DNA of 64,000 nt, taken from Tetragonia tetragonoides. Lineage: Eukaryota > Streptophyta > Magnoliopsida > Caryophyllales > Aizoaceae. Where the stretch lies: assembly GCA_038025085.1 (NCBI GenBank), contig CM076151.1, forward strand, positions 5,941,001 through 6,005,000, read 5' to 3'. The notes beneath the pieces are model-generated. The model had not been told where the DNA came from. It worked only from the letters and a program-made list of their open reading frames with translations, and did not search any database. Position numbers and translations under genes: made by a program. Of the stretch, positions 31,030 to 48,500 are shown one piece after another; the stretch's first letter is position 1, and each line of letters starts with the position of its first letter.

Positions 31030-31228
31030 TAACTAGGGGAGTAACGTTCCCCAAAAGAAAGACAAACATCGTAAGAGATTGTTTGAGACTCAAGAGTTTA
31101 CAAAAAAGAAGAAAGCAACTAAGCTGATTAATCTATAGCCGTTATGAGCATATGATTAGAACAATGCATGGTCTTGTGGTTGACACACTAAGAATTTCGA
31201 TGGATTAGCACTATAAAATCTCCACAAA
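31030..31228. repeat. Direct repeat, copy 2 (partner 29255-29455)
   Basis: See the partner entry. This copy lies about 320 bp upstream of the glutamyl-tRNA synthetase ATG and is probably the parental one. Confidence 0.85.
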
Positions 31229-31454
31229 CTCAAAAAAGGACAATTGATGGATACTTGGTGAGATCCAGCATTGTATTAGTATCCAAAACCTAATCCCTCT
31301 TAAATTGAAATAAAAGTAATAAACCCATCCAAAAAAAAATAAAAAAAAGAAAAAGAAAACAGACAACAAAATTAGACTCCATCCAACGCGTCGTATAACT
31401 GAGAAGACTCCATTAAACACATCGTATATCGGCGTTTTCCACTTTCGTATTTGA

Positions 31455-36896
<5,442 letters not shown>

Positions 36897-37530
36897 GACA
36901 TAATACTCATCATATTGGCTCTTGATCGAATGCAGTTTTGACCTTTGAGATCAGTCGTGTTTGTTACGTAGGTAGATTGGTTTTTCGCTTTTTTTTTTTT
37001 CTTTTTCCGCCCTTGATTTATAAATGTGAAATGGAAGGATGTGTTTTTTGTTTATAGTATCAAAGATACTGGTAGGCTGGCTGGTAGCAGGGTAGTGCAT
37101 CAGCACTTTTGTCCATGTATTATTATTCCTGAGCTAAGCTAAAGCTTGTGACTTCTTACCAAAGATTGTTTAAGATGGCAATAATAGTTCTCTCTGACCC
37201 ATTCCTTGATAATGGATTGCTTAACCAACGATTAGGACTACTAATTTGTCTGCAGAAAAACTGACCAAATTGGATGCTTGTAAAAGCAAGGTTGTTGCTC
37301 GAGAAACTCCACGGTGACTAATACAAAAAAGTATGGTTCAAGAATCAAGACTTCAAGTCCAAGTATTTTTGTTGCCGCAGCCCACAGGATACGTATAGTC
37401 GAAGTTTCAGTGGTTTAAATTGAGAAACTCAACAGGGCACTGTGAAGAGACGGTAATATGTTCTATGGTCATGTTATGGGTTTCATTCCATTTGGTTTCA
37501 GAGTGTCATGCATATACGTGGGTTAAATAG
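36897..37530. other. 3' flank of glutamyl-tRNA synthetase
   Basis: Presumed 3' UTR and spacer, no gene supported. A T-run lies at 36988-37000. Confidence 0.45.
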
Positions 37531-37848
37531 TACTTCCTCCGTCCCATAATATAGGTCGTTTAAGGTTTTTGCACACGAATTAAGAAAGTTATTAAATAGT
37601 CTCAATTCTAGCAAAACGAATTAATAAAGTTAATAAATAGTCTCAATTCTAGCAAAAATAATTAAACTTGACTAGTTTACCCCTTGACTTTAGAATTAGC
37701 AAAGAAAGTGAGCAATTAATGAAATAATGTGAAACAAGGGTAGAATGGGTAACAAATAATAAATGCTTTATTGGAACTCTAAAATGACTTACAATATGGA
37801 AAAAATCCAATTTTCTAAAACGACTTATATTATGGAATGGAAGGAGTA
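37531..37848. mobile_element. Stowaway-type MITE
   Basis: The left end TACTTCCTCCGTCCCATAAT and the right end ATTATGGAATGGAAGGAGTA are imperfect inverted repeats of the classic CTCCCTCCGTYCC Stowaway type, with TA at both outer edges (Tc1/mariner target duplicate). The interior has a tandem pair of about 43 bp (TAATAAATAGTCTCAATTCT type) around 37580-37660. Confidence 0.85.
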
Positions 37849-38291
37849 TTTTGAGATGCAAAAGTTGTAACTTTTGGTCGTGTTATTGACTTATTGCCTT
37901 TATTTGATCTCATTAGATTTAAAAAGAAAACTGTCATATATTTGATTCCACTCTATTTCAGATCATGTATGTCTTTACACTATTTTCTAATTCGTATGCT
38001 ATATTTTGAAGTTCAGTCTTCTACGAGTAAAGTTTTTTTTTTGGTATATTAATAATATTTAAAACTCTTTACAAATCTAAAATCCCTAATTTTCACATTA
38101 ATAAAAACACATTTAAATTTATTTGCTCCCACGCATCCATGTAGAGTATATATTATAAGCATGTTTGTAAATAAAAATCGAAAAATCCTATAAAACCCGA
38201 TTTGTTCTTAAGCCAATCGCAATTGTATTTAGTCATTTAAAATCATTTACATTAATTTTTACTTGTATTTTTATTTTTGGAGGGGAGTACA

Positions 38292-39076
38292 TTGGGTCTG
38301 TTCGGCAATGACTTTTAGAGTAGTGTTTAGTGGTTTGACTAGTCAAAACACTACTAAGGTTTAATTTAAGTGTGTGGTAAACTACAATATTTGGGTAGAG
38401 GTTAGCGTTTAGAGGAGAGTTTTTAAAACGTTAAAACATATTAACGTTTGATCCTAGCAACTAGCTGTTCACTTTTCTTTTCCCATTATATCCCTTTCTT
38501 TTGTTACTGTAATCCCACTTCCCTCCTCAGACGGACCTCGGCCCCTTTCTTCTGCATTCAAGCATCCACCATGGAAGTGCGACCATCAAGCTTTCTCTCC
38601 TCTATTTGCTTCCACTATTTCTCTCATCACCCCACCTAAAATTCCACGTGAGTCCACCCATCATTTACGTCTTTACTGCAGTAGAATAAAAAAGAGAATC
38701 CAATACAATACGGTCATAGAAAACATTGAACCCACCTATTAAGAATTCATGCCTTTTCTATTTAGTATTTATATTTTTAATAATGTTCCAAAATTGTCTA
38801 ATTTTGTCTTAGATGTTCCTTATAATAATAATAACAATAATTAGTATTAATATAAATAGTAGTAGTAATAATAAAATAAATAAATAATGTATATGTCTTT
38901 TTATGTAATTTTATATTCATCCGCTAACTCGACAGCTAACTTTACCGAACACTTAATGGAGAAAAGAGCTGACAACTATGTATCACTGCTTGACAGGTAC
39001 CAGCTAGTTAAACAACTAACCACTAGTAAAACAGCTAAAACTACAGCTAGAACTAGTTATTGCCAAACAGACCCAT
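38292..39076. mobile_element. Non-autonomous DNA transposon, about 785 bp, TIR GGGTCTGTTyGGCAATnAC
   Basis: TTGGGTCTGTTCGGCAATGA at the left pairs with TTATTGCCAAACAGACCCA at the right (about 20-bp TIRs, two mismatches). Subterminal ACTAGTCAAAACACTACTAA at the left and CAACTAACCACTAGTAAAAC at the right also pair loosely. The interior has no transposase ORF. No convincing target duplication was seen (ATT left, ATA right). Confidence 0.7.
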
Positions 39077-39529
39077 AATGCTACTACTAGTAGTACAGTA
39101 TTAAAAAAACTCAAAAAAATAAATAAATACAGTATTAAAAAAAAACTCAAAAAAAAGAAGAAAACACAACACCCACGTCGACATCATCAACGTTCAAGCT
39201 TCCAAATGTCTTTATTTTTCCTTTTTCTTACAGTAGACCTTTCTTTCTGCAACTAAAGCCAACTCCAATATCTGAATTTTGTAACGCCAATCCCATCGAC
39301 GACCACCGACGACCACCGACGACCACCGACGACCTTTCATGGTCACCTCCATTAACAATCCCCTTCGATCACAATAAAATTCACAAATACAAACACAATC
39401 CCTCAAATTGAAGAAACAAAACCTCATTTCAATTTCAATGTCAATATCAATCATCTCAAATTCATCACCACTACCACCAGATCTCTGATCTCTCCACAAC
39501 CTCAATTTTCTCTCTCCTCGCCACCAACA
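39077..39529. promoter_or_regulatory. Upstream and 5' UTR region of BIG gene
   Basis: The leader is C/A/T-rich. It contains a 10-bp tandem repeat GACCACCGAC x3 at 39301-39330. No TATA box is evident, consistent with a housekeeping promoter. Confidence 0.4.
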
Positions 39530-42500
39530 ATGTCCTCCTCACAACCTCTCGGTGGCACAACACGTATCGGCCGTGTTCTAGGCCCATCACTCGACAAAAT
39601 CATCAAAAACGTCGCATGGCGTAAACACACCAATCTCGTCTCATCATGTAAATCCGCCATTGACAAACTCCAAGCCCTAACCGAGCTCTCTCCACCTTCT
39701 CTCTCTTCTACTATCCCTTCTCTCTCTCCTTCTGATGCCGATGCTTTTCTCTCTCCTCTTCTCCTCGCTCTCGATACTAATTCCCCTAAAGTCATTGACC
39801 CTGCTCTCGACGCTCTTTTCCGTCTCTTTTCTCTTAATCTTCTTAAATTCGATCTCGATCGTAACTCTGATAAAACTGATAACAATTCGGTTGTTTTTAA
39901 GTTGGTTGAGAATGTGTGTGAGAAGTGTTCTAGTGTGGGTGATGAGGGGATTGAGTTTAATTCTATGAAGGTTTTGTTATCTGCTGTTAGGTCATGTAAT
40001 GTGGTGTTTAGAGGTGATTATTTGAATCATATTGTTAAGACTTGTTATAATGTTTATTTAGGTGGTTTGAATGGGACTAATCAGATCTGTGCTAAAGCTG
40101 TTTTAGCTCAGATTGTTTTGATTGTTTTTGCTAGGGTTGAGGATGATTCTATGTTTGTTAATGATTTTAAAAAGGTTTCGCTTTCCGAATTGTTGGAGTT
40201 TACTGATAGGAATTTGAGTGAGGGGAATTCCGCTCAGTTGGTTCAGAATTTGATTAATGAGGTTATGGAGAGTAATGAGGGTGTTGAGGAAATTACTCAA
40301 CCCACAACTGAAGAAGAAAAAAGTAGTTATGTGAATGGTGATGATTCGGGAGCGAAAGTGGAGGATAAGGAGGGTGAAGGTGGAAGTGGGAATGGTGAGG
40401 TAATGACGAATGAGAAACAGGAAGGGTTATCAGAGAGTAAACTTCGAGAGGACGGGTTTTTGTTGTTTAAGAACTTGTGTAAGTTGTCAATGAAGTTCTC
40501 ATCTCAGGAGCATTCGGATGATCAGATTCTTTTGAGGGGGAAGATTCTGTCTTTGGAATTGCTTAAGGTTATCATGGATAATGGTGGTCCTGTTTGGCGA
40601 TCCAATGAGAGGCAAGTTTTATGGTTTTGTTTATACCTATTGTTTTGTTAGACTTATCAGTTTGATTGAAGTTTGATGTGTTGTTGAGAAGTTTTTTTCT
40701 TGCTTCTAGTGTTTTTATTGCCTGGTTTAATTTGTATTGTCGGATATTGTGACGTGAACAAGGTATATTGGGTTGCCAATTTAAAAACCTGTCTATAGAG
40801 GGGATTCATCCAATTTGTGCTACATTAAGTTGCCAACTGTATTTTGGAAATTGAGATGAGACTAGAACATGTATATAATTGGTAAAATTGTGATAAGTGA
40901 TAGGAGTATGATTTTCACTGAATAAAACCAAGCTTGTAAATGAAGTGTACTATAGGGTTCACATTATTACGCTGGAGTGGGGGGATTGGTTGGGCTGATG
41001 GGAGAGCAGAAGGAAAAGTAGAGTTCGTGCACGGATAAGACATACAAATTTCCTTATTTACAAAAGCTGAACCTGTAGTGTTGTCATTTGGTTTACATAA
41101 AAGAGACCGAGGAGCAAGAATTCACTATTGTCCCTCCCACTAGTAGAGTATAGATTAATGCGAGCACTGCACTGCTTGGGTGAAGAGAGGCTTGTTCTCA
41201 TTGAAAGCTTTGCTCCGTTTCCTTCATCTAAGTGCAGGCTTCCAATAGGTTACAGAAAGAGTTTGTGAGTTAACATCTGTTTTGAATTGGAAGCATGTAG
41301 TAACAGACTTCAATGACCTTATCTCCTAAGGAGCTAGTGTTGGTGCTGTGGCAGTATCATATGAAGATTTTAATCTGGCGGCTGGCCATACTTGTCTCTG
41401 CAAGCTAGAGGATGGCCCCATGCCAGCATTCCCCATAAATCTATTTTACATCTGTTTAAAGGAAAAAATGGAAAATACTTTTCATGAACACTGTCTATGT
41501 ACTTTAGAGGATAATAAAATGTACTAGAGCTTTATAATGAGCTGCCACTTTGAACTTGTGGCCCAGCTTGTTTGGATCAATCGTTTGAAATCTTATGGAT
41601 TTTATTTACTAAGCAACAACATGGTATTGCTTCCTCTCAAAAAAAAAACATAGTACTGCTTGATGGGCTGTTTATTCAATGTAGACGGCATGCCATGGGT
41701 CACATTGAGGAATGGGTGAATTAGCATTCGCTGTAGCATTTGAATAACAAGCAAACGAGATCTTTCAATTGAGCTCATTGACTGAACAACTCATGCATAG
41801 CCTTTTTGGCAGGAAACAGGAGAGTATAATGTAAAATTTGAACTGCCATATGGACAGTGTATTGTAGTATGCTGTGGCCTGTCACCTGTGGCCTGTGGGA
41901 AAGCTAATTAGGAATGGTGCTGATTTTATTAGTTATTGTATAGAAATGGATGAAAAATAGCTGGTGTGGAATTTTGAAGTAACATAAATAATTAATTATC
42001 ATCATGCAAAGTTGTCAATGGGGTTATAAGCGTCTTCCCAATACTTAAAGAACACAAAATTTCAGCATATGGAGCACTCTTATAGTCTTATGTTTTGTTG
42101 GGTGATAGTGAAGGATTGTGAATTTGCAAGACATGCCTAAAGGTAGCGCATGGTGAGAGTGAGAGAAAACAGAGCACAGTTCAAGGATTTCCATTTTGAT
42201 GGCAGTTGGGATTTCTCCCCATGATCTTGGTAGGTCGTATGCTTTTACGCTGAGAACATCTTCTGTGAGGCCCGATGAAATAGCACAAACATAACTACAT
42301 TCTGGTTATTAGTTGTTGATGCTTCCTTGCCTTCACAGTATTCCCCTCGTCTTAAGGAATGGAGACATTGTAAGAATAATTTGTTTGTAATTGGCTCTGT
42401 AAGGCGATATTGTTTAGTGGTGTTAAATCGAAGTGGGATTGCTGACCTGATAGGCTGTCATGATTTATACGGGCCCTTAGAAGTATGAAATACCCAAAGT

Positions 42501-45500
42501 AAATCTTGATATGGTGAAACTCATTTGTCACTTGCATTAGCTTTTAAGGCGGAAGTGGGTCTGCAGACTGTGATTTTTTACTCGTTCTTAAAAGGTTGAA
42601 AACTCACAAGTAGATATTAATATGGTTGGCTTCATTTGCAATCTGCTTTAGCATCAAGCTGGGGGTACTCCAGACAAACGAGGAGCTTATGGCCCTCAAT
42701 CTCCTGAGTTTGCATGTCGGGACATTCACTTAGTATTTTGCAGCCTGAATTTTGTGAAGCTACTTTCTAGTTTGTCGTTTTCCATGTCATTATTCTTGGC
42801 CATAGTCTGCTGGGAGTACTTGAGATTATAAAAACCTTTCACTTGATGTTTGTAACCAGCCATTCCAAATTATTGATAAGTTTTTTCGCTTCTTGTTGCA
42901 GGTTTCTGAACATTATCAAGCAGTTTCTCTGCTTATCAATACTAAAGAACAGTGCACTGTCTGTAATGACTATCTTCCAGCTTTTGTGCTCTATTTTCAT
43001 GAGCTTGTTGTCTAAATTCAGATCAGGGTTGAAAGCGGAAATCGGAATATTCTTTCCTATGCTTATCCTTCGTGTTCTGGAGAATGTACTTCAGCCTAGT
43101 TTTATACAAAAAATGACTGTCCTCAACCTACTGGAGAAGATTTCTCAAGATTCACAGATAATCATTGATCTTTTTGTCAACTATGACTGTGATCTTGATG
43201 CCCCAAACATCTATGAAAGGTATGTCTGGTCTGGTGTCTGATTCTTCATCTCACCTTCACATTTCTATAAACTTGCCATCATTATTATGCGACGGACTAT
43301 TGTTCTCCTTTTCTCTGAAGATCTTTGTAGATTATCTTCCGTAATCAATGCTAAATTATTTTGTGTGATGTCTGACTGATTATGCATTAGCTCATTCACT
43401 TTTATGAGACAAACTGTATGCTGTAGACTGTAGTGACAATTGATATTTTGTTCTACTATATTCTCATGGAAAAAAATTCAAATGAAAGGATTTCTTTAGA
43501 TTGCACTTTTTCCCCCTGCTTGCAAACAGGACTTGATGTACCCTTCCTTCGGTTTCTGCTAAGCTTTTGAGCTTCTATATGATGTATAGTACTTACCTCT
43601 TTGCATCTAACACCTAATTCTTCTTTTTAATTTGGGTTACTTCTTAAAATAAAAGTTCAATTACATCCAAATTTTACCCATTATGGGGAAAGCTACAACA
43701 GTACAAGTAGGCTCATTACAAAATTCAATACGTCTGAGCACATCAGGCTTCCTATTTGCTTCATCTGCTAATAGATCCGTAAATTGATTCACCTCTCACG
43801 GATAGTATCCTCATTGATGTGATGCACTTGATTTTTGTCATGTAATCTGCAATTGAATGAGAAAATCGCTTACATGTCAGTAGCTGCTTGTAGTCTTGAA
43901 CAGGACGAGCATGGGGTACGCCTATTACAATTTTTATCAGCGGATTTCAGGAATTGAATATTGCGAAGCTAATATTAGAACAGGGAATGCAGTATGCAAT
44001 AAAAACCCGAAAGTGAGAATCGATATAGGAAGTTAAGTGTTTTTGGTTAGAACAAAACGCCTGGGTTTTCAATGCGGTGGCAATTTCAGTTGATTTGCTT
44101 GTGGGATAGGGTCAATTACATCGCGTCTTATTACTTCTTGTTTGATCAATATTGATGAGTAACAATGTAAGAGATATTGATATTGGTTCAGGTAACGGAG
44201 ATTTAAAGATGAATTAAGTTCCTTGTTATATAATCCTTCATGCATTTATGTTTCTGTTTTTTTTACTTTACGAATATATAAGTTTTTGATAGATTTGAAA
44301 AATCTATTTAAACTCTTATAATTCCATCAGATTTTTGCAGGACTGTTAATGGCCTTTTGAAGACTGCTCTTGGTCCACCATCTGGTTCCACGACGACTTT
44401 GTCTCCAGTTCAGGATCTCACTTTCCGGGTTGAATCAGTCAAGTGTCTAGTTACAATTGTTAGATCCATGGGAACTTGGATGGACCAGCAGCTGAAGATA
44501 GCCGATTCATGTCTGCCGAATAGATCTCAGACAGTCTATGGTTCTGTAGACATGCATTTTAACCTGAATGGGGAGGAGGGGTCAATCACTGAATATGATC
44601 CAGAATCTAATTCTGAGTTTTCAGATGCTGCGACACTTGAGCAACGCCGAGCTTTTAAACTTGAGATGCAGGTTTGTCTTATTGGTTTAATTATGTCATG
44701 ATAGTCCCCAGTATCTCTGTCTAAATTCATACACTCACTGAAACTAGAGGGTGGGTAAGTTAAACTAAAAGGCGTTGATTCTTGGCGTTGATTCTTGGTT
44801 GTGTTGCTAGACAAGACTTGGCTATCAGCCGGCATGATGTAATGTTACATGCATGTTTGAGCTTCGTAAGATCCATAAACTTGGTACAATGACACAATCT
44901 GGTAATTGGAATGCGTATGTTAGTATAGTTCGCTGCGTATGTTGGTTTATGGCTCTCAGAGGTAAATATTTAGTATGTAGTTTGGGTTCCTGGTACATTT
45001 CATATATATGTCTGGATCACAAACCTAATTTCCTGGGTATGTCCATCATTATGGCTAATTCTAAGCTCAGACCAATTGAAATAAGTGCTGAACATAGTTT
45101 TATTGATATAAATAAACTGTGGACATATTATCAAAGTTTAGGCTATCAAACTTTGAAGAAGCTCAATCAGTCAAATACCAAAACTAAATAATTGACTGTT
45201 TTGGGGCATTTGAGATCTGATTTTGGGCAATGTTGGTTACCCAATACCATATTGAAGTTTGAGATGAATTTTCTGTAAACTTTGCTTCTTTCTGTAATTA
45301 TATGTTTCGCCATTTCCAAGAACCAGTTTGCGTCTGGATCACTAGTCTACTACTTTCCTGCAGTCAGATTCCTGAATTGCAGTTCTGATCTGCTAATTCA
45401 GTAATAGCAACATCACATAACATCTACAATGCATTCATCGGTGTACCATCTTGCATTTTGCACTATAGTACAGCCCTTACCAAAAGTTATTGTACTGAAT

Positions 45501-48500
45501 ATGTTTTCTGAAACCATCGCCCTTGATTTGTTTTCTAATTTAGTGAGGATTGCTACATTTTCTTGTGTTGTATGTGTCTTAAATTCTGTATACAAGCACA
45601 ATTTGGTCTAGTTTTTAATGACAACTTTCCCTTGCAATGTGCAGAAAGGTATTTCACTGTTCAACAGGAAACCTTCAAAAGGTATAGAGTTTTTGAAAAA
45701 ATCAAAAAAGATTTGTGGTTCTCCAGAAGAAGTGGCAACATTTCTAAAGAACACTGTGGGCTTGAATCCAACTGTTATTGGTGACTACTTGGGCGAACGA
45801 GAGGATTTCCCGTTAAAAGTTATGCATGCCTATGTGGATTCTTTTGAGTTTGAAAAAATGGATTTTGGTGAAGCGATTAGATATTTCCTGCGAGGTTTCA
45901 GATTACCTGGAGAGGCTCAAAAGATAGATCGTATTATGGAGAAGTTTGCTGAACGCTACTGTAAATGCAATCCTAACTCTTTTAAGAGTGCAGATACAGC
46001 TTATGTCCTCGCCTATTCTGTTATAATGCTCAACACAGATGCTCATAATAATATGGTCAAAGATAAGGTGAGCTTTTTTTTATATTGAAACATCTCAACT
46101 CTTATTTATTTACTAATAAACAGGTGAATGATAAAGTTTCCCACCAGCAGCAGCATTTCATACTGGCTGGTGATGGTTTGTCGGGAATGATTTCCAATTC
46201 TGTGATATGCAATTATCCTCTACTAAAAATAATAACAGCCTCTACTTTCTAACCCATCGACCATGATGCTTTGGTAAAGAGGGAAAAGGTCATCTTTAGC
46301 TAGGCCTGGGCGACGGGTCGGGCCGGCCCATTTATTAAATGGACCGGGTCGGGTCAGCCATGTTTGTGTGTGGGTCGGCCGGTCAGGTCGGCCATGGGCC
46401 GGCCCATTTTGGCCCGTTTAAATTTTAAAAAATAAAATATTTTGTGGGTTGGCCTATCTCTGACCCGGTATTACCCGTCTAACTTTTAACTAGGCCAGTC
46501 CATTTTGACCCACCCATTTACGGTTGTAAATGGGCTTAGATCCGCTGGGTACTGGGCCGGGTCGGTTACAGGGTCCCCTCCACTTGCCCAGGTCTATCTT
46601 TAGCGCAATAATATTCAAGTTTGGTTGTTTTCATATACCATACTGGCGATCTAGAATATATTGTTTCTGACCTACCTTTGTTCTGGATGTGGTTTGTGTT
46701 TCCAGATGAGCAAAGCTGACTTTATTCGGAACAATCGAGGAATTGATGATGGAAAAGACTTACCTGATGAATATCTAGGCACGCTCTATGATCAGATTGT
46801 AAAAAATGAAATTAAAATGAATGCTGATACTTCTGAACCAGAGAGCAAGCAGATAAATGGGCTCAACAGATTATTGGGTTTGGATGGTATTCTTAATCTA
46901 GTTATGGGGAAGCAGCCAGAAGAAAAACCTTTAGGTACAAATGGGCTTCTGATAAAGCACATCCAAGAACAGTTCAGAGCAAAATCTGGAAAGTCAGAGT
47001 AAGTGCCCTAGTTTTTGTTAATAGACAAACAATTTTTTATAAGACCCTTTTTGGATTTTATGTTCCTTTGAAACCACCATAACATCTACGAGCAACATAT
47101 TGTTACTAGTCTGTTTGTTAATGTCCTTCACTTTGGCAAAATCAACTCGTATTATATCTGTGAGACAATGTGGGACAATTTAGGACCATTTCTTTGAGAT
47201 AGGGAGTACAGTAACGGTTGTGTATGTTATTTTGTTGTTCTTCAATAAAGAAACAAGTCAGAAAAATAGTTGACACTGTTTTCTTGCAGGTCTATTTTTT
47301 ATGTAGTCACAGATATTTCAATATTGAGGTTTATGGTGGAAGTTTGCTGGGGTCCAATGCTAGCGGCATTTAGTATGACACTTGACCAGAGTGATGACAA
47401 GTTAGCTACTATGCAGTGCTTGCAGGGTTTTCGATATGCTGTACATGTGACGGCAGTGCTTGGTATGCAAACCCAAAGAGATGCCTTTGTGACGTCTTTG
47501 GCCAAGTTCACTTATCTCCATTGTGCAGCAGATATAAAGCAAAAAAATGTTGATGCTATGAAGGTAAGCCTATTTTAGCATAAAAAGGAAATGCTTAGGT
47601 GGAATATTTAATGCTATTCATATGTACGAACAAAGTGTATAAGAACACCCCAGGGTAGAACATTTATTATGTTCATGTGTGTGGAGATATTGTTTTTTTA
47701 TATACTCAACAGCACTTAAATGCTGATACCTGCTCATGTTATTGTCATTTTTGCGTGATCAAAGATTATTCTCTGTGCTGTTCACTGTCTACAACATTAG
47801 TCGTGTAAGCTAGGTGTTGAACATTTGGCTTCTATTTTTCATTATGATAACATTGTGCCCCTTACGTTGCTTGATAGACAATAATGTCAATCGCCATTGA
47901 AGATGGAAATTATCTTGAAGAAGCATGGGAACACATTTTAACATGCTTGTCCAGATTTGAACATTTGCAACTTTTGGGTGAGGGTGTTCCCCCTGATGCA
48001 TCTTTCTTAAGCTCCTCCAATGTCGAAACTGAACAAAAATCGCTCAAGTCCGGCGACTTAACTTCTTTGAAGAAAAAGGGTGCTCTTCAAAATCCCGCTG
48101 TGATGGCAGTTGTTCGAGGTGGATCCTACGACAGCAGCGCACATGGTGTTAATTCCCCTAAATTGGTAACTCCAGAGCAAGTCACTAACTTCATTACAAA
48201 CTTGCACCTGCTTGATCAAATTGGAAGCTACGAGTTGAACCACATATTTGCTCATAGCCAAAGGTTGAACAGCGAGGCTATAGTGTCCTTCGTGAGAGCT
48301 CTTTGCAAAGTTTCAATGGCAGAGTTGCAGTCTCCAACTGATCCTCGTGTGTTCAGCCTCACAAAAATAGTTGAAATTGCGTAAGCATGATTCTTCTTTT
48401 AAATCAATGATATAGATTATTTTTGTTGATGTGTTTATTGGCTTAAATATTTTGTGTTGTGTTGCTTCTTTGTGGGTTAGACATCTCAGTTGCTTCTTAC

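Noticed and set aside
45413..45611. Paired short ORFs on both strands in BIG intron 3
   Set aside because: Chance intronic ORFs; no conserved protein and the flanking exons join in phase without them.
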